Of a stretch of 64,000 nucleotides of DNA, positions 53,816 to 62,954 are shown one piece after another (within the stretch, counting starts at the first letter, position 1; each line of letters begins with the position of its first letter). The stretch is from JACKOB01 sp024234575 (GTDB taxonomy: Bacteria; Pseudomonadota; Gammaproteobacteria; Pseudomonadales; Oleiphilaceae). The stretch lies in assembly GCA_051208035.1 (NCBI GenBank), contig JBPJFZ010000005.1, positions 62,001 to 126,000 of the forward strand, read 5' to 3'. The translations under genes were made by a program, and so were the position numbers. The notes under the pieces are model-generated. The model did no database searches. It worked only from the letters and a program-made list of their open reading frames with translations, and had not been told where the DNA came from.

Positions 53816-54019
53816 TCAGGGGATAACCTGTTCTTTCTTGAGGCCAAGTTTACTCAACATCCATATTGCAGGACACCACTTCGTAAACGCCGACTGAATC
53901 AGGTTTAAGGCTACAAATCCAGTAAAGAAAAACCAATACTCGTGCACAAAATATCCTAGCAAAACTGTTAACAGCACAAAAAACCCTGCCATTAATCTAA
54001 GGCCTTCATTAATAGTCAT
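53816..54019 (-). CDS. Small membrane protein, DUF2892/YgaP-C-like
   Basis: 67 residues from ATG 54019 with GGAG eleven bases upstream. Two hydrophobic helices with N-terminal MTINEGLRLMAG and the SAFTKWCPAIWML motif seen in DUF2892 proteins and in the membrane part of YgaP. It diverges from an arsR gene across a region with several AT palindromes. The combination ArsR plus DUF2892 occurs in sulfide or thiol-stress loci; no rhodanese or persulfide dioxygenase is visible here. Confidence 0.85.
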   Translation of the reverse strand: MTINEGLRLMAGFFVLLTVLLGYFVHEYWFFFTGFVALNLIQSAFTKWCPAIWMLSKLGLKKEQVIP

Positions 54020-54113
54020 GTTACTTCTCCTTTGTCGACTGCGATTTTGTTTCAATCATTGAGGAATCAAGATGGTGGGCTAATGCTCACTCTTACACTA
54101 CTCCCAAACAATC

Positions 54114-54164
54114 AGCTATATGCTTATTCCAACTTAATATTGTTATATTACCATATAGCTATAT
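54114..54164. promoter_or_regulatory. AT-rich palindromes, probable ArsR-family operators
   Basis: Three overlapping inverted repeats: AGCTATATG (54114-54122) with CATATAGCT (54152-54160); TAATAT (54135-54140) with ATATTA (54145-54150); and the perfect 12-bp palindrome ATATAGCTATAT (54153-54164). They lie between the divergent DUF2892 and arsR genes. ArsR-type regulators bind such AT-rich palindromes. Confidence 0.65.
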
Positions 54165-54237
54165 TGTCAACTACTCAAATGTAAAACTAATCGTTATACT
54201 GCGCTAAGAGTCTGCTTAAGATAGAGGATCATAACTG

Positions 54238-54564
54238 ATGCAAAAAAAAGAACTCTCGATTGAAGCGCTGGAGTTAGTCGCCTACAGATTCAAACTGCTA
54301 GGTGATCCTATGCGATTAAAGATATTGCATGCGCTGCAGGCAGGTGAAAAAACCGTTACCGAATTAGTAAAGGATACTGGCACAAGTCAGCCCAACGTAT
54401 CCAAACACTTATCAGTGCTTAAGGCTGCGGGGTTAGTCAAAAGAAGACAGGAAAGCAATCTGGCATACTTTACAATTGGCGCGCCCTTTATTTTCGATCT
54501 GTGTAATATTGTCTGCGACGGCATTAGTCACGAGCTACAAGCGCTCTCCAGCACCTTCCGCTAA
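54238..54564 (+). CDS. ArsR-family transcriptional regulator
   Basis: 108 residues. Winged-helix fold with KLLGDPMRLKILHAL, recognition region TSQPNVSKHLSVLKAAGLVKRRQ and wing ESNLAYFTI. Two cysteines sit only near the C-terminus (LCNIVC); the N-terminal cysteine of the BigR/SqrR thiol switch pair is missing, and no ArsR-type CxC metal site is present. It may repress itself and the divergent membrane protein through the palindromes at 54114-54164. The inducer is unknown. Confidence 0.9.
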   Translation: MQKKELSIEALELVAYRFKLLGDPMRLKILHALQAGEKTVTELVKDTGTSQPNVSKHLSVLKAAGLVKRRQESNLAYFTIGAPFIFDLCNIVCDGISHELQALSSTFR

Positions 54565-54672
54565 ACATGACGCGGGCTCAATCTACAACAGACTACACCA
54601 CTTTACCTCTTCATCACCTGCAGGTAACATACGCGGCTTCTTGTTTAGTAGACAATCCACCCAAGGACTCAA

Positions 54673-55242
54673 ATGAAACGTACACACATCTCCCTCCACG
54701 CGGCAACAATTCTCCTCATAGGAGGGCTTTCAAACAGTGTTTGTGCAGCTGAGGTTGATTTTACCATCAGCAATAAATCGGTTTATGGCGGCCTCACCAT
54801 CACGCCAGACTCTTCCAAAGTAAATCTTTCTGCGGGCTATCTATACCACACGGATAACAGAAACTCTTATCATTTTGACGTCCACGCGCAAGGACAAACC
54901 GTGCTCGGCAACCTGCCCACAACAGCAGGAATTGGCTTTCGGGGCATGGGCTATAAAGAGGGAAATATAGATGGATATGGTATTGGTATCGGTGGTTATG
55001 GCGACGTTAATATTCCCGAAGTACCGGGGCTTTCAGCCGTCGCGTCATTCCATTACGCACCAACCATTCTCTCCTTCAGTGATGCAGAAAATTTCAAATG
55101 GTTTGACGCGGCAATAAGTTATCGCGTTATCCAGAATGCAGATGTTCAGGTGGGCTACCGCTATGTTCATGTCGCCATTGACGATGCTAAAGATAGATTA
55201 GCTGATTCAGGTCTGTTTTTGGGCTTAAAAATGCAATTCTAA
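54673..55242 (+). CDS. YfaZ-family outer-membrane protein
   Basis: 189 residues. Signal peptide ends at SVCAAE. The remainder is built of short amphipathic strands (GGLTITPDSSKVNLSAGYLY, TAGIGFRGMGY, VQVGYRYVHV) and ends in GLFLGLKMQF, with a C-terminal Phe that BAM recognises. YfaZ proteins are small barrels of unknown function. About 110 bases after arsR; co-transcription possible. Confidence 0.85.
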   Translation: MKRTHISLHAATILLIGGLSNSVCAAEVDFTISNKSVYGGLTITPDSSKVNLSAGYLYHTDNRNSYHFDVHAQGQTVLGNLPTTAGIGFRGMGYKEGNIDGYGIGIGGYGDVNIPEVPGLSAVASFHYAPTILSFSDAENFKWFDAAISYRVIQNADVQVGYRYVHVAIDDAKDRLADSGLFLGLKMQF

Positions 55243-55262
55243 GCTCTGCTTATTCAGAATAG

Positions 55263-55293
55263 GAGCAGGGCGAGTTCTCTCCTTCCCCTGCTC
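55263..55293 (+). terminator. Possible terminator after YfaZ-like gene
   Basis: GAGCAGGG (55263-55270) and CCCTGCTC (55286-55293) form an 8-bp stem 20 bases past the stop. The following tract is only TTCCCCTTC, so termination efficiency is uncertain. Confidence 0.45.
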
Positions 55294-55449
55294 TTCCCCT
55301 TCAACCAGATACTTTCTCGCCCAAGATTACGAGACCCGCCGCACAAAACAGGCAGACTGACGGCCATCATTAACTTTCGCTTTTGCTATTGATCACTTAA
55401 ACTTCGTTAAATCCCCTTCAAAATTGATTCATTACCTCAGGATGTTTTA

Positions 55450-57774
55450 ATGAATACTCGCGTCATCACTTTAATCATGTTTTTTATGGGCCTGTTACTA
55501 CTGAACGGATGCAGCGGCAGCGGATCTGGGGACTCTCTGGATGGTGCCAAGAATCAGCCTCCTACATTTCCCTCTGAACCAGAAGAACCGTTTAATCCGG
55601 TTTCTCCCACTGAACCCTCCACCGGAGCAGCAACCGATGATATCGTCGTACGTGTTGAGGCCTCTGCTGCAATGGTTGCGAGCTGGCAGGACCATGTATT
55701 CGATTTACTGACGCCTGCTAAGGCCTACGCTTTTAGAGGTCTGAGCACCGTTGAAGCAAATATTGTGGAAGTCGTGCAAGTCAATAAATTCCTGACAGCA
55801 GTTTCATCTCCCACAGTAAATATCGCTCACACTGTTAAAAAAAATGCAGACGGTACTTACGGGATTAATTTTGTCGAACCTCAAGTCCCTACGGCACGCA
55901 TCGACCTCATGGTTCGTGTCCAGCTTAAAAATCGTGAAATCTTATGGGCACCAATAGTTAATGACAGCCGAACGATTAAGGTAAACGTGGTATCTACATT
56001 TATTGTTGAGAACCTATACAGCGCGATCAGAGATAACAATTTATCACTCGCCAATCACATCCCTTGTGGAGAAGAGCTTGGCTGCACCAATCAACATGAA
56101 GCCAGATCCGCCATCTGGCAAGGGATGCTTTCAAGCGCACAATCATTTGATACCACCTTACCAGCGGACAAAGACATTGATGACACCAAAAATTTTCTAT
56201 CCAAACAAGTAGATTTCATGAACTTCGTTAACACCGGCGTAGACATGGTTCTAAACGGCGCAATCAATGATGGCTTTATCAACGCCATATCTAAAACCTT
56301 AGATCCTGAAGACTACTTAAGCACTACTTCTAATGAATATCTTTCGGTATTTTTCAGTATGGGCATGAGCGCAGATGACCCTGACAATGAACTACCTGGC
56401 GCAACGATATCGACAAGAACTGCATCAGAGGCAACTAAAACGACGAATGGTGCGCTAGTCACCAGCTACCCAGCAATGTCAGAAGGTGAGTTCCTGACTT
56501 CAATCAGCATCAACTCAATTTTTGGCGACATTCCATTTACTCGCCGTTCGTTAACATTATCTGTGGGTGCCGAAAACCAAACAAACAAGCTATTAGGCGC
56601 TGAAATTAATTCGCTAAAATCAGACCCGTCCAGCTCGTTTATTAGCACAGATGGCATGACTCGCTATGGAAGAGTACCCTATCAAACTATCACTGGAAAA
56701 GGTTCCGCTACTATTGTCGGCTGGCTGACTAACCCGTTTTTTTCAAACTTTGTGGCAGACGCAAGCAGAAACTATCTTTTGGCGGCTCCCATCGCTACGG
56801 GCCGAGCATATAAACTTGAGGAGATTGAGAACGGCAAATATCAGAGAATAAAAGTATTAGAGGACAGCGCAGACTTTAATTACATGATTCATTTAAAGTC
56901 GACACCTAGCGGTGACTTTAGTGCAGCAGCCGTTACTGAACAGAAAAGCTACGGAGTCGTTTCCCTACAACAGGGCATCTCTGCAACAAGCGATACCCTC
57001 AATCAAATAACTGTATCCACCAAAAAATGGGACTCCAGCGCAGGCGTTATTTCTGAAACACAACCACTGACCAGTCTACCTCAACACTACTCAACCCTGA
57101 CTAACAACAGAAACAATGCGCACGTTGCCTCTGGTGTAGTAACTGTTGCAAGTAGCAGTAATTTTTATGGCCTAAGTGATGCTCTCGTCAATGTGTATGA
57201 CACAACAGACAAACAATTTGTCGACAAATCTGTCGGCAGAATTGCACTCGACCAATCGGGCGTAGTCTTGCAGCAGGGTGCCGTCAGCCCGAATGGAGAG
57301 ATAATCGCCACTTTTACCAGCAATCAAAGCAATCGCACCAAGGGTTTTAATCACGCCATCGAACTAACAGGGGCAACTCCGGATATTACAGATGCAGAAT
57401 TCTATTTACAGGGACATCTATTCTCTATTAACGAAAACGATGATGAGCTCATTTCCCTTCTAGGCTCCACTGTAAGCATCGATGAGACACAACTTGCGAC
57501 ACTTGCACTTAAGCAGCAGTATAAGAGCATTAATTTGAGCTCAAAAGCTGTCTCCTCTTTGCAGGATAAACAAACTCCTGATACAGAACCAACAGCCGCA
57601 CTCATCCAAAACGGACAACAGATACAACTAACCTTCACCGATATTTTTGGTAAAGAGTTAGTACTAAAAGGCTTCATCTCTGCCGATGGCAACCTGCTTA
57701 CCCTAACCGCTCAAATGGGTAACGGGCTTGGCGTTATTTATGGCTTTAGAAAACAAAACCTGCCATTAAGCTGA
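55450..57774 (+). CDS. Large lipoprotein of unknown function
   Basis: 774 residues. Signal peptide with lipobox LLNGC (Cys near 21), followed by a Gly/Ser and Pro/Glu-rich linker (about 22-60) suited to reach away from the membrane. No enzyme motif was recognised in the rest; composition is rich in Ser, Thr and Asn, with alternating strands in the C-terminal half that hint at a beta-propeller or similar (for example VVSLQQGISATSDTL, VDKSVGRIALDQSG). It stands alone between YfaZ and a strong terminator. Possibly a surface lipoprotein; sorting cannot be decided. Confidence 0.78.
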   Translation: MNTRVITLIMFFMGLLLLNGCSGSGSGDSLDGAKNQPPTFPSEPEEPFNPVSPTEPSTGAATDDIVVRVEASAAMVASWQDHVFDLLTPAKAYAFRGLSTVEANIVEVVQVNKFLTAVSSPTVNIAHTVKKNADGTYGINFVEPQVPTARIDLMVRVQLKNREILWAPIVNDSRTIKVNVVSTFIVENLYSAIRDNNLSLANHIPCGEELGCTNQHEARSAIWQGMLSSAQSFDTTLPADKDIDDTKNFLSKQVDFMNFVNTGVDMVLNGAINDGFINAISKTLDPEDYLSTTSNEYLSVFFSMGMSADDPDNELPGATISTRTASEATKTTNGALVTSYPAMSEGEFLTSISINSIFGDIPFTRRSLTLSVGAENQTNKLLGAEINSLKSDPSSSFISTDGMTRYGRVPYQTITGKGSATIVGWLTNPFFSNFVADASRNYLLAAPIATGRAYKLEEIENGKYQRIKVLEDSADFNYMIHLKSTPSGDFSAAAVTEQKSYGVVSLQQGISATSDTLNQITVSTKKWDSSAGVISETQPLTSLPQHYSTLTNNRNNAHVASGVVTVASSSNFYGLSDALVNVYDTTDKQFVDKSVGRIALDQSGVVLQQGAVSPNGEIIATFTSNQSNRTKGFNHAIELTGATPDITDAEFYLQGHLFSINENDDELISLLGSTVSIDETQLATLALKQQYKSINLSSKAVSSLQDKQTPDTEPTAALIQNGQQIQLTFTDIFGKELVLKGFISADGNLLTLTAQMGNGLGVIYGFRKQNLPLS

Positions 57775-57791
57775 CAAATAAACGATGCTTC

Positions 57792-57829
57792 AACCCTCTG
57801 CACCAACCATTGAGTTGCTGCAGAGGGTT
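57792..57829. terminator. Bidirectional terminator between lipoprotein gene and rlmE
   Basis: AACCCTCTGCA (57792-57802) and TGCAGAGGGTT (57819-57829) form a perfect 11-bp stem with a 16-base loop between convergent genes. U-tracts on both sides are short. Confidence 0.65.
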
Positions 57830-57845
57830 AATTGCCATTTTGCAG

Positions 57846-58469
57846 CTATAGCGCCTTAAACCCCTTGGCAACGATATACACTTCTCTCGATCGCGGCCGC
57901 GATGCATCGGGTTTGCGCACTACCACCTTCTCGAAGGAGGTACGTACATCTTTTAAAAATTCATCGTAGCCAACACCCTGGAAAACTTTGGCAACAAAAC
58001 TACCTTTGGATTTCAATACTTGCCGAGCCATGTCGAGAGCGAGTTCAACAAGATACATAGAAGACGCCTGATCTGCAGCGTTAACGCCGCTAATATTGGG
58101 GGCCATATCAGAAATAACCACGTCTGCTTGCGCACCACCGAGTTTCTCCAGCAGCTGCTCAAATACAGCATCTTCGGTGAAGTCACCCTGGATAAAATCA
58201 GTATATTCAAGAGGGTTCATTGGTAGAATATCCGTAGCAATTACACGCCCCTTGCTACCCACCAAAGGCCCGGCAATCTGCGACCAACCACCAGGCGCTG
58301 AGCCAAGATCCATCACCAGCATCCCAGGACGAATCAGCTTATCTTTGTTGTTGATTTCGATAAGTTTATAACTTGCACGGGAGCGATAACCGTCCACTTG
58401 AGCCTGCTTAACGTAAGGATCGTTTACATGTTCGTCCAACCAACGATTACTACTATTTGATCGCGCCAT
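57846..58469 (-). CDS. rlmE: 23S rRNA 2'-O-methyltransferase RlmE (FtsJ/RrmJ)
   Basis: 207 residues. RrmJ fold with the K-D-K-E catalytic residues: Lys in SRASYKLIEI, Asp in ISDMAPNISG, Lys in SFVAKVFQG, Glu in SREVYIVA. SAM motif MDLGSAPGGWSQ near residue 50. It methylates U2552 of 23S rRNA. In many relatives yhbY lies divergently upstream and ftsH downstream; neither is present here. Confidence 0.96.
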   Translation of the reverse strand: MARSNSSNRWLDEHVNDPYVKQAQVDGYRSRASYKLIEINNKDKLIRPGMLVMDLGSAPGGWSQIAGPLVGSKGRVIATDILPMNPLEYTDFIQGDFTEDAVFEQLLEKLGGAQADVVISDMAPNISGVNAADQASSMYLVELALDMARQVLKSKGSFVAKVFQGVGYDEFLKDVRTSFEKVVVRKPDASRPRSREVYIVAKGFKAL

Positions 58470-58684
58470 CAGGTTTCAACTTGCCTCTTGTCATCTAAAG
58501 AACAGCTCGTCACAAGGGATCTGCGCTCACTATTCACTTCAGAAAAGTTATCTGGACCGTCATTGTACCCTTAGCCCTGCACCGTCGCAAAAGTGCACGC
58601 AAAAACTGACAACTGAATCGCTCAAGGTTACAATTGCGCACCAATTAGAAACCTCTGTCGGGGGCAACCGGCCAGGACATCATA

Positions 58685-60307
58685 ATGATACGAATAAACG
58701 AGCTCGCGCTTCCCCTCGACCACCCGGAAGAGGCGCTAACACAGGCGATCCTGCAACGGCTAAAGATATCAGCAGAAGAACTGATCAGTTTCACAGTATT
58801 CAAGCGCAGTTACGATGCACGCAAGAAAAACAGTGAAATAAAGTTTGTTTACATCGTCGACGTTGAGGTTCGCGACCATGAAGCGATTCTTCAGCGTTTT
58901 GCCAAAGATTCTCATGTTAAGCCGGCCCCCGATACGCAATATTATCCGGTTGCGAAAGCTCCCGCACAGCTAACAGAGCGTCCGATCATCATTGGGTTTG
59001 GGCCATGTGGATTATTTGCCGCCCTGATTCTGGCGCAAATGGGTTTTAAACCAATCGTTCTCGAACGTGGCCGGGATGTGCGTACCCGTACGAAAGATAC
59101 CTGGTCACTGTGGCGCAAGAAAAAGCTCACCCCTGAATCAAACGTGCAGTTTGGTGAAGGGGGGGCCGGACTTTTCTCTGATGGTAAATTGTACAGCCAG
59201 ATCAAGGACCCAAAGTTTTACGGTCGCAAAGTCATGCATGAATTTGTTCGGGCTGGTGCACCTGAAGAAATTATGTACGTGAGCAAACCGCATATAGGCA
59301 CATTCCGGTTAACGGGTGTCGTCGCGACCATGCGGGAAGAAATCACCGCTTTGGGCGGTGAAATACGGTTCGAAAGCAAAGTCTCTGACCTGTTAATTGA
59401 AAACGGCCGCGCTTGCGGTGTCGAGCTGGCCTCAGGAGAGAAAATACTAAGCCGCTATATCGTTCTCGCCCTTGGGCACAGCGCCAGAGACACCTTTCGT
59501 ATGTTGCATGATCGCGGCGTGTTTATGGAGCCAAAATCTTTTGCCATTGGCTTTCGCATCGAACACCCGCAGTCACTCATCGACCAGGCCAGGCTGGGCA
59601 AGTATGCCGGCCATCCGGCACTGGGTGCAGCAGATTACAAGCTGGTTTACCACGCTAAAAACGGACGCGCTGTCTACAGTTTTTGTATGTGCCCCGGCGG
59701 CACGGTCGTTGCCGCAACCTCTGAAACAGGACGCGTCGTCACAAACGGCATGAGCCAGTATTCACGTAACGAACGCAACGCTAACGCCGGTATTGTAGTG
59801 GGCATTAACCCAGAACAAGACTTTCCCGGTGGACCGCTGGCTGGCGTTGAGTTACAAGAAAAGCTCGAATCTATCGCCTTTGAGCTGGGCGGAAAAGACT
59901 ACTGCGCTCCCGGCCAGCTTGTGGGGGACTTTATTAAAGGAGTTCCATCAACTTCGCTAGGCGACGTAGAGCCCTCTTACAAGCCTGGCATTCTGTTAGG
60001 TGACCTCGCACCAAGTTTACCCCCTTACGCCATTGAAGCAATACGCGAAGCATTACCCGCTTTTGGCAAGCAAATACGTGGTTTTGACAGAGATGATGCC
60101 GTACTTACCGGCATAGAAACGCGCACTTCTTCACCGCTTCGCATAACACGTGACAGGGATACACTGCAGAGCCTTAATACTCGCGGGTTATACCCTGCTG
60201 GCGAAGGAGCAGGGTATGCGGGAGGGATTTTATCCGCAGGCGTGGATGGCATTAAAGTCGCCGAAGCATTGGCCACAGCCATGCTAGCCGACCTGGCGGT
60301 AAACTAA
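58685..60307 (+). CDS. FAD-dependent dehydrogenase (COG2509 type)
   Basis: 540 residues. An N-terminal domain of about 95 residues precedes the FAD-binding motif IIIGFGPCGLFAALIL and ERG, then VQFGEGGAGLFSDGKL and the C-terminal GAGYAGGILSAGVDGIK. This is the conserved uncharacterised dehydrogenase family. Physiological substrate not known. The SpoU-like gene follows after three bases. Confidence 0.9.
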   Translation: MIRINELALPLDHPEEALTQAILQRLKISAEELISFTVFKRSYDARKKNSEIKFVYIVDVEVRDHEAILQRFAKDSHVKPAPDTQYYPVAKAPAQLTERPIIIGFGPCGLFAALILAQMGFKPIVLERGRDVRTRTKDTWSLWRKKKLTPESNVQFGEGGAGLFSDGKLYSQIKDPKFYGRKVMHEFVRAGAPEEIMYVSKPHIGTFRLTGVVATMREEITALGGEIRFESKVSDLLIENGRACGVELASGEKILSRYIVLALGHSARDTFRMLHDRGVFMEPKSFAIGFRIEHPQSLIDQARLGKYAGHPALGAADYKLVYHAKNGRAVYSFCMCPGGTVVAATSETGRVVTNGMSQYSRNERNANAGIVVGINPEQDFPGGPLAGVELQEKLESIAFELGGKDYCAPGQLVGDFIKGVPSTSLGDVEPSYKPGILLGDLAPSLPPYAIEAIREALPAFGKQIRGFDRDDAVLTGIETRTSSPLRITRDRDTLQSLNTRGLYPAGEGAGYAGGILSAGVDGIKVAEALATAMLADLAVN

Positions 60308-60310
60308 GCC

Positions 60311-61087
60311 ATGAAACTGGATGACATCAAAAAACTGCATCAAAAAAAATACCGCAACAGCCTGGGTTTTTACCTCGTTGAGGGCGAACATTTAGTGCTT
60401 GAGCTGGAAAAAGCGGCCAATACCAATAAAACGTTACAAGGGGCGCAGCTCTTCGTTACCGAAAAATACCAAAGCTGGTCTGGCCTTCTTCCTAAAACGC
60501 TGCTGTCTGATAAGCAGATGGCTAGAATAGCCGATACTAAATCCCCCCAAGGCATTATTGCTATCGTGCCTTATGCCGACCCGCGTAGAAGTGTTCCAGC
60601 GCGGACCGAAAATGCATCAATATCAAAACCAGACGCCTCGAAAGAGTACGCCATCTACCTGCATGAGATTCAAGACCCTGGAAATCTGGGCACGATACTG
60701 AGAACCCTGGCCTGGTTTGGAAACTTTCGCTGCTTACTTAGCCCAGACAGTGTCGACCCTTACAACCCAAAAGTCGTCAGGGCCAGTATGGGAGCCATTT
60801 TCCATGTCCCTATTGAGATAGATATATCAGTTGTAGAACTATCGCAACGATATCAGCGATTTGCCTGTCTCGATATTCAAGGCAAACCACTCAGTGACCC
60901 TACATTTAATCATTACGAATGCTACATTTTTGGCAATGAGGCAAGAGGCCTTCCCCTATCTGAAATCAATCCTCTCAACGCCGATACGTTCAGTATTCAG
61001 GGTGCAGGAAAAATAGAATCGTTAAACCTGGCAACGGCAGTCAACATTTGTGCGTATGAACTAAACAGACCCATAGCGGTCAGGTAG
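60311..61087 (+). CDS. SpoU/TrmH-family RNA 2'-O-methyltransferase
   Basis: 258 residues. An N-terminal substrate-binding domain (about 1-95) is followed by the SPOUT trefoil-knot motifs: EIQDPGNLGTILRT, FGNEARGLPLSEI and IESLNLATAVNICAYE. Members methylate ribose of rRNA or tRNA; the exact target (for example RlmB, TrmH or TsnR-like) cannot be fixed. Coupled to the FAD dehydrogenase gene. Confidence 0.9.
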   Translation: MKLDDIKKLHQKKYRNSLGFYLVEGEHLVLELEKAANTNKTLQGAQLFVTEKYQSWSGLLPKTLLSDKQMARIADTKSPQGIIAIVPYADPRRSVPARTENASISKPDASKEYAIYLHEIQDPGNLGTILRTLAWFGNFRCLLSPDSVDPYNPKVVRASMGAIFHVPIEIDISVVELSQRYQRFACLDIQGKPLSDPTFNHYECYIFGNEARGLPLSEINPLNADTFSIQGAGKIESLNLATAVNICAYELNRPIAVR

Positions 61088-61210
61088 CGCCAGGTTGACT
61101 TGCGGCCTACTGCAAGGATTAACACGGCAAAATTAGAATGATCATCAAGGCTATGATATCTTGACGGGATCAACAATTATCAAAAACCTACAAATCAATC
61201 CGAGCAAAAA

Positions 61211-62020
61211 ATGAAAGCTAAAAACATACTGGCGATGAGCCTTTCAACCATGCTGGTAGTATCATTTTCTGTTGGTGGTTATATAAGTTCATTAGATTTT
61301 ACCCAAACTATCGCCTCCAAACCTGCCAAAGTTGCTTTTGCACCGCTACCGGACTTTAAAACTGTAAAAGACATTCAGCAGCGAAAACAGCGCTTTTTTG
61401 ACTATTTACTGCCCATGGTGATTGAGGCCAACAAGGCCATATCTGCCGAACGCAAACAAATACTCAGGCTTGCAGAAAAAGATGAATTAACAGATGCAGA
61501 TATGCTTTGGCTTGAAAAAAAGTCAAAGAAATATGATATTTCGTTAGATCTCATACCCGAACAACAAATTAATGCCCTGTTACGTCGTGTTGACATCATC
61601 CCCCCCTCCCTCGTTCTCGCCCAAGCTGCCAATGAATCTGCCTGGGGCACCTCTCGATTTGCCAGAAAAGGTAACAATCTGTTTGGTCAATGGTGTTACA
61701 GAAAGGGTTGCGGCATCGTCCCCAGACATCGAGATAATAATAGCAATCATGAAGTACAAAAATTTGCATCAGTGTACGATTCGGTCAATAGCTACATGCT
61801 TAACATCAACCGCAATGCGGCCTATACAGATGTTAGAAGAATTCGTCGCGACCTTAGAAAAAACAACGCGACAATATCAGGAAGCAAATTGGCTAACGGG
61901 TTGATTAAGTACTCCGAACGTAGAGAGGCCTACGTCAAAGAAATAAAAAACATGATTCAGTTTAACCAGCTGCATACTCTGGATGCGCTCTCATCTGCTA
62001 CTCAGGCAAAATCTGGCTAG
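61211..62020 (+). CDS. Bax-like glucosaminidase-domain protein
   Basis: 269 residues. An N-terminal signal or anchor (LAMSLSTMLVVSFSVGGYI) precedes a glucosaminidase domain: LVLAQAANESAWGTSRFARKGNNLFG with catalytic Glu in ANESAWG, then WCYRKGCGIVP and KYSERREAYV. This is the Bax (ATP/GTP-binding annotated) group of peptidoglycan hydrolases. Probably periplasmic, acting on septal or lateral peptidoglycan. Confidence 0.87.
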   Translation: MKAKNILAMSLSTMLVVSFSVGGYISSLDFTQTIASKPAKVAFAPLPDFKTVKDIQQRKQRFFDYLLPMVIEANKAISAERKQILRLAEKDELTDADMLWLEKKSKKYDISLDLIPEQQINALLRRVDIIPPSLVLAQAANESAWGTSRFARKGNNLFGQWCYRKGCGIVPRHRDNNSNHEVQKFASVYDSVNSYMLNINRNAAYTDVRRIRRDLRKNNATISGSKLANGLIKYSERREAYVKEIKNMIQFNQLHTLDALSSATQAKSG

Positions 62021-62111
62021 AGCTGCCCAACTAACTGGTCTGCTGCCACCCTAAGGCAATACCAGCTAATGTTTACTGATAGCGTTGCAGCCCTGGATGG
62101 AGATCACTGTG

Positions 62112-62579
62112 ATGGAAACAAAGAAGAAACCTGATATCGCTGATAATGCAAACCTTTCTGAAAACAAAGAAGGGTATGCACAGCAGTTCAGTGAAAAAGG
62201 CCTTTGGAACAAAATCAAAAATACCGCACGCAAAACCGGTGAGAAAACCATCTATCAAGTTTTAGTGCTTTTTTATACCATGCGCGAACCGGCAACACCG
62301 GTATGGTGCAAAGGCGTTATTCTAGGCACACTTGGCTATTTCATCAGCCTTATTGACGCTATACCTGACTTAACCCCTATCTTCGGCTACACCGACGACA
62401 TAACGCTAATAGTTGCCGCAATTGGTACCTTAGCGGCGTATATTACGCCAGAAATAGAATCCAAGGCCAAAGAGAAAACTAAACAAATTTTTAAGGATGG
62501 TAATGAGACTGATCTGTCTGTAGACGATCAAAACGAGCCATCCCAAACCAACCAACAACAAAATGGAAGTAAGAAATGA
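62112..62579 (+). CDS. YkvA-like DUF1232 membrane protein
   Basis: 155 residues from ATG 62112 (GGAG nine bases upstream; other in-frame starts at 62085-62109). The DUF1232 core reads KGVILGTLGYFISLIDAIPDL, split here as LGYFISLIDAIPDLTPIFGY, with a following hydrophobic segment. The N-terminus and tail are hydrophilic. Function unknown. Overlaps the next gene in ATGA. Confidence 0.85.
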   Translation: METKKKPDIADNANLSENKEGYAQQFSEKGLWNKIKNTARKTGEKTIYQVLVLFYTMREPATPVWCKGVILGTLGYFISLIDAIPDLTPIFGYTDDITLIVAAIGTLAAYITPEIESKAKEKTKQIFKDGNETDLSVDDQNEPSQTNQQQNGSKK

Positions 62580-62926
62580 TGACCACAAACAAAATGAGGC
62601 GCTCTGCCAAAGTGATTAGTCGTTTAGTGATGATAGTTTCTATCAGCTGGTTAGCTGGCTGCGCAAATGTCGGCAACAAGTTTGAAACCGCAAAAGTGGT
62701 TGAGATCAAGGCGGGTGAAACCAGACAGGCAGAGATACTTGAGTTGCTCGGCCAACCATGGAGAAAAGGGTTAGAAAACGGTGCTCTGACCTGGACCTAC
62801 GCCCACTACAGATACTCTGCCTTCTCTCCGTTTAAGTCGGATGATCTGGTAATAAAGTTTGAGAATAACGGCGTGGTTAAATCCTACACATTCAACACTT
62901 CTGAAAATTTGCCAGAAATAAAATAA
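62576..62926 (+). CDS. BamE-like (SmpA/OmlA fold) lipoprotein
   Basis: 116 residues. Lipobox LAGC (Cys near 29) after a signal peptide, then a single BamE-like domain: KAGETRQAEILELLGQPWRKG and LVIKFENNGVV. BamE is part of the beta-barrel assembly machine, but many BamE-like lipoproteins are unrelated in role, and the small domain with its WTYAHYRYSAF strand fits this wider group. Translationally coupled to the DUF1232 gene. Confidence 0.82.
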   Translation: MMTTNKMRRSAKVISRLVMIVSISWLAGCANVGNKFETAKVVEIKAGETRQAEILELLGQPWRKGLENGALTWTYAHYRYSAFSPFKSDDLVIKFENNGVVKSYTFNTSENLPEIK

Positions 62927-62954
62927 CCATCCCTGTTGCCAAGGAGCAGGAAGC

